Source: CAIQJJ01 sp049325275 (GTDB lineage: Bacteria > Chloroflexota > Anaerolineae > Anaerolineales > UBA4823). From it: a stretch of DNA of 64,000 nucleotides. Below, in pieces: positions 17,331 to 25,587 of the stretch. The position numbers and the translations under genes are program-made. The notes below the pieces were generated by a model, which was given only the letters and a program-made list of their open reading frames with translations, had not been told where the DNA came from and did not search any database. Each line of letters begins with the position of its first letter. Position 1 is the first letter of the stretch. The stretch lies in assembly GCA_049325275.1 (NCBI GenBank), contig JBMOLU010000073.1, forward strand, positions 1 through 64,000, in the 5' to 3' direction.

Positions 17331-17362
17331 AACATTAACCTTGGCAAAACGATACGTAGTGT

Positions 17363-17368
17363 ATTATA
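17363..17368 (-). promoter_or_regulatory. -10 box of the trehalose operon
   Basis: A perfect TATAAT on the minus strand, about 33 nt before the start codon of the first operon gene. No good -35 is seen at 16-18 bp. Confidence 0.45.
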
Positions 17369-17433
17369 GTCCGCGATGTATATATCCCAGATATAAAGAT
17401 GGGTACAAACCCAGGCATACGTGCCATACAAAC

Positions 17434-18276
17434 CTAGCTTGCCGCAGGAGAGAAGGTTCCACCGGGATGCGACGGCATTTCAGCGACCGCCTTGAAAAAC
17501 GTGTAACAAAACACCCCATCCATTTCGGCGGTGCGGTACAGATCGCGGATACCCTGATCGAAGTCAGCAGCAGTGGTCAGCCCCGCATGCAAGGCGCCGG
17601 CGCGCACGCCTGCGACCATCGCGGTGAAAGTGTTTTTGGTGAAACCTTCGACCAACGCCGGGCGGCCAGAATCGACGTAAACCATGCGCGGCGAGACGTG
17701 ACAGTTGCAGAAACCGGCCCGCGTCAACAGCGGGTAGAGCTGGCGGCCGATCAAAGCATCGCCGCCGGCCCGCGCCTGTAGCGCTACCTGGCAGGCAATT
17801 GCCCGCCGAGCGGCTTCGCTATCCGGGTGAAAGTAAGCCGAACCGTGATCACCCTCGATGACAGTGATGCTGCCGCCCGGTTTGAGCACGCACTTGAGGC
17901 ACAGCAGCGCCTCGAGCGGGTTTGGCAAATGCTCCAAAACGAAGCAGACAAAAACGTGATCGAAAGACTGCGCCGTAAAAGGCAGACGAAAGATGTCCCC
18001 CTGCAGAAACTGCACGTTGTACAAGCCTGCGGCAGCGACGTTTCGGCGGGCCTGCACCAGCGATGCTTCTGAGATTTCGAGGGCGATAACTTCGGCATCT
18101 GGGCTGTGAGCGGCCAATGTGACCGTCTGCGCACCAACGCCACATCCGGCTTCCAGTACACGGCTGCCAGGTGGGAAAGCGGTATCCGCATGGAGCAGTT
18201 CAACCAACGTGGCAGCCTGATCTTGCAGGCGTATGCTCTCACGCGAATCGTAGCCATGGATGTAAGATGAATTCAT
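17434..18276 (-). CDS. SAM-dependent class I methyltransferase
   Basis: 280 residues. The SAM-binding motif I is VLEAGCGVGAQTVTLAA, motif II ALEISEASL, and the post-II segment is FLQGDIFRLPF with FVCFVLEHLPNPLEAL. This is the Methyltransf_11/25 layout for small-molecule methylation. I chose ATG 18276 because GAGG lies 9 nt upstream; the ATG at 18285 has GAGG directly against it. The substrate is unknown. It is divergent from the histidine kinase gene at 18473. Confidence 0.8.
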   Translation of the reverse strand: MNSSYIHGYDSRESIRLQDQAATLVELLHADTAFPPGSRVLEAGCGVGAQTVTLAAHSPDAEVIALEISEASLVQARRNVAAAGLYNVQFLQGDIFRLPFTAQSFDHVFVCFVLEHLPNPLEALLCLKCVLKPGGSITVIEGDHGSAYFHPDSEAARRAIACQVALQARAGGDALIGRQLYPLLTRAGFCNCHVSPRMVYVDSGRPALVEGFTKNTFTAMVAGVRAGALHAGLTTAADFDQGIRDLYRTAEMDGVFCYTFFKAVAEMPSHPGGTFSPAAS

Positions 18277-18472
18277 GAAAGGCATCCTCAAATCGTAAAA
18301 AAAATAGACAAAGCCCCCATGTCGAAACGCGCAAGCATTATAACATCCAAAAGCGACGCCGCTCCGATCGGATCTCCCTGATGCCTGACAACTTACGTTC
18401 CCCACATGTCTGTGCGCCGATATTCGTGTACAATGTTTATGCCAAGACAATTTCTCACAAAGGCAGCGCACG

Positions 18473-19729
18473 ATGTTTAAGACCTGGCAACGTCATATCA
18501 ACCTGACCCTTCTTGCCATCCAACTCTCAGCATCTCTGGCGTTTTTCGTTTACAGTCAATGGAGCCACGCTTCAGAGCACCCCATCGTCCGCGCCGGTGC
18601 GTTCACCAGCGTACTGCTCTACGCCGCCATGCTGTGGGCCTACTGGCGAGGCTGGGAACCTGCCCGCCGTACAACCGTACTGCTCTTGAGCCTGCTCATC
18701 GGTTTCTTGCTGCCCGAACCCTTTGTCACCAACTATGCCGCTTTCGTCATCATCATCCCACCTGCCCTGGCGCTGGTACTGGCCGAGCCGATCTGGATTT
18801 TGGCCAGTGCGGCGACCGTGCTGCTCATTCTCATCGTGCGTGCTGGTGGGGAAGGTGCATACACAGCCCCAAGCACACTGCTGATGTATGGCATGGCGCT
18901 CGGTGGGATGACTCTCAGCCGCCTGATGCTGGACATAGCCCGCCGCGAGGCAGAGCAACAAGCAGCCCAAATCCAGACCCTCAACACCGAATTGGAAACC
19001 CGCGTCCGGACGCGTACATTGGCCCTGGAAGCAACCAACAAAGAGCTGGATGCCTTCTCCTATTCTGTTTCACACGATTTGCGTGCACCCCTGCGCCACA
19101 TCAACAGCTACAGCAAAATCCTGATGAACGATCACGCCGGCCAACTCTCTCCCGAGGGGCGCACACACCTGGAACGTATCTCCGATGCCGGCCAGAAGAT
19201 GAATCAACTGATCGACGACTTACTACGCCTCTCGCGTGTAACCAGCCTGGAAATGCACCTCACCCCGGTCGACCTGGCTTTGCTGGCACAACCCATCGTG
19301 AATGAGTTGTATCAGTCGGCCCCGCACCGGCCGGCAACCATCACCATGCCACCGACACTGCCGGCGCGTGCCGACCCAAGTTTGATCCATATCGTTCTAC
19401 TCAACTTGCTGCACAACGCCTGGAAGTTCACTTCACAAACGCCCAATGCGGCCATCGAACTGGGACAGTTACCGGCTCCGCCGGATTCGAAAGAAGCCGT
19501 TTACTTCGTTCGCGACAATGGAGTCGGTTTCGATATGCAGTACGCCAAGAAATTATTCACCCCTTTCCAGCGCCTGCACAGCGCTGAAGAGTTCGAAGGC
19601 ACCGGCATCGGCCTGACGCTGGTACAACGCATTATCCGGCGGCATGGGGGAAACGTATGGGTCGAAGCCGCCCCGAATCAGGGGGCAACGTTCTTCTTTA
19701 CCCTGCCCACAAACGGTAAGCACCCATAA
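18473..19729 (+). CDS. Membrane-bound sensor histidine kinase
   Basis: 418 residues. The first 160 residues hold five or six hydrophobic segments with no clear extracellular domain. A short coiled coil (EAEQQAAQIQTLNTELE) leads to a HisKA domain, FSYSVSHDLRAPLRHINSY, with the phospho-acceptor His near residue 200. The HATPase part has NLLHNAWKF, VRDNGVGFDMQYAKKLF and GTGIGLTLVQRII. The kinase core is closely similar to that of the sensor kinase at 32938-35187. There is no response regulator beside it. Confidence 0.88.
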   Translation: MFKTWQRHINLTLLAIQLSASLAFFVYSQWSHASEHPIVRAGAFTSVLLYAAMLWAYWRGWEPARRTTVLLLSLLIGFLLPEPFVTNYAAFVIIIPPALALVLAEPIWILASAATVLLILIVRAGGEGAYTAPSTLLMYGMALGGMTLSRLMLDIARREAEQQAAQIQTLNTELETRVRTRTLALEATNKELDAFSYSVSHDLRAPLRHINSYSKILMNDHAGQLSPEGRTHLERISDAGQKMNQLIDDLLRLSRVTSLEMHLTPVDLALLAQPIVNELYQSAPHRPATITMPPTLPARADPSLIHIVLLNLLHNAWKFTSQTPNAAIELGQLPAPPDSKEAVYFVRDNGVGFDMQYAKKLFTPFQRLHSAEEFEGTGIGLTLVQRIIRRHGGNVWVEAAPNQGATFFFTLPTNGKHP

Positions 19730-19751
19730 CGACAAACCGGCAACGAGGCCG

Positions 19752-20677
19752 CTAGTGCAGGGCACCATCCAGCACACAGCGCAGGCCAATTTCCCCATCG
19801 GTGGCGTGTTCGGGTTTGCCGCTGGCGCGGTTCGCCGTACGCAATTGATACGACAGGCTGCGCCAACCGCCCCCCCGCAGCGTGCGGTAGGCGCCTTCGC
19901 CAGGGCTATACGTGCTTTGCGTGGACGTGTCGGCGTAACTGGCCGGATCGTACCCGTCGGCCGTCCATTCCCACAAGTTGCCGGCCATATCCAGGGCACC
20001 GTAAGGGCTGGCACCCCATGGATAAGCGCCAACAGGCGCCGGCTCGCCCAGGCAGCCGAGAAAATTGGCCCGCTGGCAGTCGACACCCTCTCCCCAGGGG
20101 TACGGGCGCCGATCGCCGCCTCGAGCGGCCTTCTCCCACTCCGCCTCAGAGGGCAGGCGGCGGCCGGCCCACTGGCAGTAAGCCCGCGCTTCGTCGCCGT
20201 CGAGGACAATCGCAGGGTGATCACGAAAACGGACTTCACCATAATAGGGCGTTCCATTCGGCAGTGCCACGCCCCACAAATAAGGGGAAATATCCCGCTC
20301 GTGGCAGGCCCCCGCTGCCACGCACGCCGCGAACATCGCATTGGTAACTTCCGTACGATCGATCCAAAGGCATCGAGAGACACCGAATGCTGCGGCTGCT
20401 CGTCACGATCGGCCAACGGATCGCCGGCAGCCGAACCTTGCGTAAACACACCGGCCGGAACGCACACCAGAGTCATGCCATCCCTGGGGGATACCCAGCG
20501 CTGACCCGCCTTTTCGCAAGCCGGAGGCGCAACAGAATCAAGCGAACCCGTGCAGGCAGCCATGAAAAACAGGCCCAAGAACCACAACGTGCCGCCGACA
20601 GGTGTGGCGCACTTCCATAAGGGTAGATAGTGCCTGTTTTTAGCTGACAAAGTGCATCGCCCCTTCTTTTCAGCCAC
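19752..20677 (-). pseudogene. Frameshifted SUMF1/FGE-domain lipoprotein
   Basis: Two reading frames together make one protein. The first, from GTG 20677, encodes a lipoprotein signal (LWFLGLFFMAAC) and the domain start GMTLVCVPAGVFTQGSAAGD to QPQHSVSLDAF. The second, to the stop at 19752, encodes the rest: TNAMFAACVAAGAC, GRRLPSEAEWEKAARGG, ALDMAGNLWEWTADGYD, LRGGGW and IGLRCV. They join if one T is restored in the run at 20366-20368 (A3 on the plus strand, A4 expected), giving SLDAFWIDRTEVTNAM. The formylglycine-generating active-site cysteines are not seen, so it was probably never a true sulfatase activator. The start overlaps the thioesterase stop by 8 nt. A sequencing error cannot be excluded. 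Confidence 0.75.
20591..20635 (-). repeat. Dispersed repeat R2, copy A
   Basis: On the minus strand it contains ATCTACCCTTATG, then AAGTGCG, then CACCTG and CGG.GGC, matching 22614-22660 at most positions over about 45 bp. It lies within the first codons of the frameshifted lipoprotein gene, if that gene starts at 20677. Confidence 0.6.
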
Positions 20678-21569
20678 GGAGATCGCCAGCCCGGTGCGTT
20701 TCGGGCGACAGGTTGTCGGCGAAATCGGCCAGGAAGGCTTCAGGCACCCGCACCGGTCGTCCGCTTTTTAAATCCACCCAGGCCCAGCGCGTGCGTACGC
20801 GTGCCAGCAAGGCGCCGTCGCCGGCACGACGGATGGCGTAGTGCCGGACGGCCGTCGAGCGTTGCACGTCGGAGATCCAGGTAGAAATCTCGATTTCGTC
20901 CCCGAGTTTCGCCGGGATGCGGTACTCGATGCGGTGGTGTCGCGCAAACAAGGCAAAACCGGCCTCCGACATGCGTGCCATCGGCCAGCCATGCGCTTCG
21001 GCTACGTGCACGCCGGCATCTTCGATGTAGGTAAGATAGACGGCATTGTTGACGTGCCACATCATGTCGATATCGCGCCATTCTATGCGGCGGCGGATCG
21101 AAAAGACGCCCGGCGGGGGCGGCGGAGCAGCGGGAAAGTGCTGGCGCGGCGGGTCTTCTGGAGGCCGGTCGGGATAAAAGGCTTGCTGCATTTCAAGTGG
21201 AATCGCTGCCGGCCGCAACGCCTGGGCATCCACGTAGACCCAATCGGTGCTGGCACGGGCGGCCACCTGCCCGCTGCGCGCGTGGATGAACTCGTACTGG
21301 CGCAAAGAGTGCGAACGGCGAAAGTCGCTGACCCAAGTTTTGACCCGAACTTCATCGTTGTAGGCCAGCGGCAGCAGGTATTCGATGCCGGTCTCGCGCA
21401 CCAGCCATAGGTGGGCAAGTTCATCGTAACGAGAAAAGTCATAACCCACGGCCGCCGAGGCCGCAAAGGCCGCTTCCTGCATCCAGCGCAGATAGTTAAC
21501 GTTGTTGAGGTGCCCGTACGCATCGCACTCGCAAAAGCGTACGCGAAAAGGTTCGTGATGGATGATCAT
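20670..21569 (-). CDS. Double-hotdog acyl-CoA/acyl-ACP thioesterase
   Basis: 299 residues formed by two 4HBT hotdog domains. The first begins RVRFCECDAYGHLNNVNYLR and the second IEWRDIDMMWHVNNAVYLTY; both keep the Asp of the D..GH/WHVNN loop typical of 4-hydroxybenzoyl-CoA-type thioesterases. A Pro-rich linker lies near residue 145. It hydrolyses an acyl thioester of unknown chain. It is the first gene of a pair with the frameshifted lipoprotein gene, which it overlaps. Confidence 0.85.
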   Translation of the reverse strand: MIIHHEPFRVRFCECDAYGHLNNVNYLRWMQEAAFAASAAVGYDFSRYDELAHLWLVRETGIEYLLPLAYNDEVRVKTWVSDFRRSHSLRQYEFIHARSGQVAARASTDWVYVDAQALRPAAIPLEMQQAFYPDRPPEDPPRQHFPAAPPPPPGVFSIRRRIEWRDIDMMWHVNNAVYLTYIEDAGVHVAEAHGWPMARMSEAGFALFARHHRIEYRIPAKLGDEIEISTWISDVQRSTAVRHYAIRRAGDGALLARVRTRWAWVDLKSGRPVRVPEAFLADFADNLSPETHRAGDLRG

Positions 21570-21753
21570 GAAGTTTATCTGTCCGAGAATATAGGCTTTG
21601 GCCTAAAATTGTAACATGCTGACCAAGGCTCCAACAAACCAAAACGAAAACTACAGGCAAATTCCCCTGTAACCCGTTCTCCGGCTAACTGAGATAATCG
21701 TTCTATACTGGCAAAATCACCGTTGCACACACATTCAAACCAGGAGAAAATCT

Positions 21754-22613
21754 ATGCCCCCCTTTTCCGGCATTCGTAACTGGTTGCACCAACGCATCCA
21801 CCTGTTCGTTGGCCGGTGGCTTGGCCTGTCCGGCTTGTCACACACAATTCCCGTACAGGCCGCGCCCATTCACTATGCCAAACCCCAGGGCCTCACCTTG
21901 GGCAGTTGCAACAATTAGGCCAATGCCTGCGATCTTTCCTATGCCATCGACGTTGCCACAACGGGCGACCAAATTTGGTGGCCGGCGGCGTCTATACACC
22001 TACAACCCGTGTCGACCCAAGCGACCCACGCACCGCTACCTTTTCGCTCAAAGAAGGTGTAGCCGTTTATGGTGGCTTCGCCGAGGGTGCAAGTACATTC
22101 GAACAGCGTGACTTCGCAGCCAACCTCACCATTCTCAGGGGCGATCTCGATCACAACGATATCACCGACGCCGGCGTGGTAACCGATATCGCCAGTATCC
22201 AGGGCGGCAACGCTTACCGCGTGGTCACGAGCAGGGGCGGCCTGACCAGCGCGCCCACGATTGGATGGCTTTGCCATCACTGCCGGTGACGCAGACACTG
22301 AGCCATATTACGCCAGCAGGGGTGATCTTCTCAACCACGCTGCAAACCCGCAGTTTGCCAACCTCACCTTGCGTGGGAACAACGCCTACTGGCGGGGAGG
22401 TGGCATGTACGTTTGGAGCAGCAACCCCACACTTAACCAGGTCACTTTTCAGGACAACACGGCCCGAGATGGGGGTGGCCTGGTCATCGAAGAAGGAACC
22501 CCACGTTGACGGATGTTATGTTCAGCAACAACCAAGCCGGGAACAATGGGGGTGGACTGTTCAACTGGATTGGCAGCTCGCCAAGCTTGAGGCGGGTGAC
22601 CTTCGAAAATAAT
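21754..22613 (+). pseudogene. Decayed right-handed beta-helix (Pmp/choice-of-anchor type) secreted protein
   Basis: A good AGGAG (21742-21746) precedes ATG 21754 and a signal-like N-terminus. Reading then fails at a TAG at 21916-21918, where the family has Trp (NNWANACDL expected). One G is missing near 21977 (DQIWVAGGVYTP expected). Frame changes again near 22260 (before LDGFAITAGDA) and near 22496 (before NPTLTDVMFSNNQ). Across frames the beta-helix repeats are clear: YGGFAEGASTFEQRD, GGGMYVWSSNPTLNQVTF, GGGLFNWIGSSPSL. The sequence stops being similar exactly where repeat R2B begins, so the gene is also truncated. It cannot make a functional product. Confidence 0.8.
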
Positions 22614-22660
22614 AGGTGCCATCTACCCTTATGAAAGTGCGTTGCACCTGCCGGTGGCGC
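22614..22660 (+). repeat. Dispersed repeat R2, copy B
   Basis: AGGTGCC, then ATCTACCCTTATG, AAAGTGCG, GCACCTG and CGGTGGC. It is inverted relative to copy A at 20591-20635 and lies about 2 kb away. Its ends AGGTGC (22614-22619) and GCACCT (22643-22648) are complementary, so the repeat can fold. Confidence 0.6.
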
Positions 22661-22686
22661 TTTTCAGGCAGCTCTAAGGTCTCGCA

Positions 22687-23448
22687 TCACAACCGGCGCA
22701 GGTGAAAGCCACCATCCACATTGATGATTTCACCGGTAGAAAAAGGGAAGCTGTCGCCGGCCAGCGCTACCACGGCACGGGCAATATCGTCGGGTTGGCC
22801 CCAGCGGCGGATGGGCGTCAATCCGTCGGCGATCTGGCGCGCATATTTTTCGTGCACACCGCTGGTCATATCCGTCTCGATGATGCCGGGACGAATCTCG
22901 TACACGCGAATGCCATCTTGCGCGAGGCGGTCGGCGAAGAGAGCGGTCATCATGCCCATGCCTGCCTTGGAAATGCAGTATTCCCCGCGATTGACACTGG
23001 AGACATAGGCGCTGATCGAACCGATATTGATGATGGTGCCGCTTTGTTGGGTAAGCATCTGGCGAGCAACGGCTTGTGCGAGGAAGAAGGGGCCTTTCAG
23101 GTTGACCGCCATGACTTCGTCGTAGCTGTCCTCACTCATTGCCAGCAAATCGGCGCGTTGGCGCGGGGCCATGCCGGCGTTGTTGACGAGCAGATCGATT
23201 CTGCCGCACTGCGCGAGCAGCGTGTCCAAGACGTGCATACGGCTTCCGGAGTCGGCGATATCGCCTTGCAGCAACAGGCCACGCCCGCCGCCAGCTTCTA
23301 CGAGCTGTAACGTTTCTTCGGCAGCGGCCAGGCCGCTGCGGAAGTTAATACCCACCAGCCAGCCGGCCTGCGCCAGGGCCAGAACAATGCCTCGCCCAAT
23401 GCCGCGGCCGCCGCCCGTTACCAGTGCAACTCGGGTTTCTTGTTTCAT
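22687..23448 (-). CDS. Short-chain dehydrogenase/reductase
   Basis: 253 residues, classical SDR. The NAD(P) site is VTGGGRGIGRG, the structural motif NNAG is present, and the catalytic set is Ser of SISAYV with YCISKAG. The C-terminal INVDGGFHLRRL is typical. ATG 23448 overlaps the stop of the GH88 gene as ATGA, so it is co-translated with it. In this uronate-directed operon it may reduce or oxidise a keto-deoxy-uronate, in the role of KduD, but the sequence alone does not separate it from 3-ketoacyl reductase-like SDRs. Confidence 0.82.
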   Translation of the reverse strand: MKQETRVALVTGGGRGIGRGIVLALAQAGWLVGINFRSGLAAAEETLQLVEAGGGRGLLLQGDIADSGSRMHVLDTLLAQCGRIDLLVNNAGMAPRQRADLLAMSEDSYDEVMAVNLKGPFFLAQAVARQMLTQQSGTIINIGSISAYVSSVNRGEYCISKAGMGMMTALFADRLAQDGIRVYEIRPGIIETDMTSGVHEKYARQIADGLTPIRRWGQPDDIARAVVALAGDSFPFSTGEIINVDGGFHLRRL

Positions 23449-24527
23449 CGCGCCAAGGCCTTGCTCACTGCCTCGAGGAAGAAATAGTCTCCCCACATCA
23501 CGCTTTCATCCACACCAAGGCCTTTGCCGGCGTGGTAGATACCGTGCTTGAGCAGGCCTTCCCAACCGGGAGTTTGATCGGCCAGGAACTCAGGCCCCGC
23601 CAGGGTGCCCAGGATTCGCAGCGCATAGTCCCTGTAGGTCGGCTCGCCGGCCAGCTCGGCCAGGTCGAACAGGCCGCTGGCAGCAATTGCAGCCGCCGAA
23701 CTTTCATACGGCAGGAGCGGGACAGGTTCGTCCCAATCGTTGGGCGGCACCCCATGGAGGGGGGTGCGTTCGATGTAAAAGTTGGCGCAGGCCTGAGCAG
23801 TGTGCAAGAAACGTACGTCTCCGGTAAAAGTGTAGACGGTGCTAAAGCCATACAACGCCCAAGCGAGGCCGCGCGTCCAAGAAGAATCATCCCGCCAACC
23901 CTGCTGCGTCGACTGGCGCAGAAATTGGCCGGTCTCCAGATCAAAGATGCCCTCATGAGATGTGCTGCCATCGCCGCGCACCAGGTACTTACGCGTCGTC
24001 AGGCAGTGCTGCAAGGCGATCTCATAAAGCGCCCGATCGTTGGTCTGCCGGGCGGCGTAAAAAATGATGCCGACGTTCATCATAATGTCAATGAACAGGC
24101 TGTCGGCCGCCAGGAAGGAACGCAGAAAGCGGCCCTTTTGGTTGAAGCGCAAGGCCAGGGTACGCCCGGCTTCAATCAGCACCTGGTTGATCGCCGGGTC
24201 GGCGCCGGCCGCGCCACCGTCCAGGTCATACCAGCGTTTCCAGGTGGGCAGAAACAGGAAGCCCAGGTCATGAACGTTACGGTCGGTCTTGCGGTGTTCG
24301 AGCAGACGCGAATAGTGTTCCGCCTGGGTGCGCCACCATGGGTCACAGTTGTGCCCGTAGACCAGCCACAACTGGCCGCCGAGGAAGCCTTCACACCAGT
24401 TCGTCCAAGTTTCGCCGCTGAAGTCCCATTTTCCGGCAGTGGTATACATGGGAAAACGGTCCGGGTGGCCGGTGATCAGGTTGCGCAGTTGGGTTTCAGC
24501 AAAGGGGAAAACGGTATCGAGTAACAT
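23445..24527 (-). CDS. GH88-family unsaturated glucuronyl hydrolase
   Basis: 360 residues, (alpha/alpha)6 barrel. Motifs include GKWDFSGETWTNWCEGFLGG, HDLGFLFLPTW (catalytic Asp), RDDSSWTRGLAWALYGF and the C-terminal DESVMWGDYFFLEAV. It removes delta-4,5-unsaturated uronic acid from oligosaccharides made by lyases. No signal peptide is seen, so it likely acts on imported oligosaccharides. I use ATG 24527; a longer start at 24584 would add residues encoded by a low-complexity GGGGTA repeat. It overlaps the SDR gene by ATGA. GH105 is a close alternative family. Confidence 0.82.
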   Translation of the reverse strand: MLLDTVFPFAETQLRNLITGHPDRFPMYTTAGKWDFSGETWTNWCEGFLGGQLWLVYGHNCDPWWRTQAEHYSRLLEHRKTDRNVHDLGFLFLPTWKRWYDLDGGAAGADPAINQVLIEAGRTLALRFNQKGRFLRSFLAADSLFIDIMMNVGIIFYAARQTNDRALYEIALQHCLTTRKYLVRGDGSTSHEGIFDLETGQFLRQSTQQGWRDDSSWTRGLAWALYGFSTVYTFTGDVRFLHTAQACANFYIERTPLHGVPPNDWDEPVPLLPYESSAAAIAASGLFDLAELAGEPTYRDYALRILGTLAGPEFLADQTPGWEGLLKHGIYHAGKGLGVDESVMWGDYFFLEAVSKALAR

Positions 24528-24538
24528 GGCAAAATAGT

Positions 24539-24566
24539 AGGGGTAGGGGTATAGGGGTAGGGGTAG
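24539..24566. repeat. Short GGGGTA-type simple repeat
   Basis: Four imperfect copies of GGGGTA lie just upstream of the GH88 start codon, in the 85-bp gap after the dehydrogenase gene. No Shine-Dalgarno is visible there. Confidence 0.6.
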
Positions 24567-24612
24567 CCGGTTGCAGTCGGGCAAGCCAGCCGTTTACGGG
24601 TCAGGTCAAAGA

Positions 24613-25587
24613 CTAGGCCATAGTTTTTACACGCTCGCGCGACAGGCCGTACTGAAGCGGCTTACCGGCAAGGTAACGTTTGAGTTCGGAAACCATGATC
24701 TGGCACAGGCGGCGGCCCTCGCTGCCCATGGCGCCAGCAATGTGAGGGGTCAGGATCACATTGGGTAGCGAAAAGAGCGGCGAAACCGGGTCGGGCGGTT
24801 CCGGATGCGTCACATCCAGCACGGCCACCAGATCGCGGCGCTTGTGCAGCACATCGATCATTTCTTTTTCGCGTACGACGGCCCCACGCGCCGTGTTGAT
24901 GAACGTGCTGCAGGGCTTCATCGAAGCCAGGTGTTCGCCAGTGATCAGGCCATCTGTCTCCGGCAGCCAGGGAGTGTGGATACTTACCACATCGGAGCGC
25001 TCGAAAATCTCTTCCAGCGAACAGCGCCTGACGCCCGGCGGCGGGTTCGTGTAGGGATCGTACGCCAGGATATCGACATCGAAAGTGCGCAGGCGCTCGA
25101 CCAATTGGCTGCCGATCATCCCCAACGAAACAATTCCCACCGTCGAACCGTAGCCACCCGCCGCCGGCACGCGCACGAAAGTTCGTTCCTGCCGGTAGAG
25201 CATGACGTGCTGCCAGCCGCTGCGCAGGCCAAACAAAATATGCGCCAGCGTATACTCGACGACCGGAACGGCATTGGCCGCGTACGCAGTGGTAACCTGA
25301 ATACCGCGCTGCCAGAAGGCATCGCTCACGATCGACTTCACCGAGCCTGCACCATAAAAAACGATCTTGAGATGGGGAGCAGCATCGAGCAAACGCTGAT
25401 CGAAAGGTGGGCAGCCCCAACCGGAGAAAACCGCTTCGGCATCGTACAAAACGCCTGGGTTTTCGGCCAGCATGTCTGCTGATTGAAGTGGGGCGTAAAA
25501 ATCCACCAGGGAGGCGATTTCATCCCGTTCAGGCAAAGGATAGAGGGTTTCGAAAGCGCCGGGAGCGAGAACGTAGAGAGCTTTCAT
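24613..25587 (-). CDS. D-isomer-specific 2-hydroxyacid dehydrogenase
   Basis: 324 residues. The NAD-binding loop is TVGIVSLGMIGSQLVERL near residue 150; the catalytic Arg lies in INTARGAVVRE, the Glu in LDVTHPEPPDP, and the His in VILTPHIAGAM. Such enzymes reduce 2-keto acids or oxidise 2-hydroxy acids. Its ATG overlaps the GH42 stop (ATGA), placing it second in the operon GH42 to SDR. The substrate is likely a sugar-derived acid, which is inference. Confidence 0.85.
   Translation of the reverse strand: MKALYVLAPGAFETLYPLPERDEIASLVDFYAPLQSADMLAENPGVLYDAEAVFSGWGCPPFDQRLLDAAPHLKIVFYGAGSVKSIVSDAFWQRGIQVTTAYAANAVPVVEYTLAHILFGLRSGWQHVMLYRQERTFVRVPAAGGYGSTVGIVSLGMIGSQLVERLRTFDVDILAYDPYTNPPPGVRRCSLEEIFERSDVVSIHTPWLPETDGLITGEHLASMKPCSTFINTARGAVVREKEMIDVLHKRRDLVAVLDVTHPEPPDPVSPLFSLPNVILTPHIAGAMGSEGRRLCQIMVSELKRYLAGKPLQYGLSRERVKTMA

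Noticed and set aside
19752..20677. Active formylglycine-generating enzyme
   Set aside because: The active-site cysteine pair is not seen, no sulfatase gene is nearby and the gene is frameshifted.
22687..23448. Naming the SDR gene kduD
   Set aside because: Context suits it, but the residues visible are generic for SDRs, so no symbol is given.
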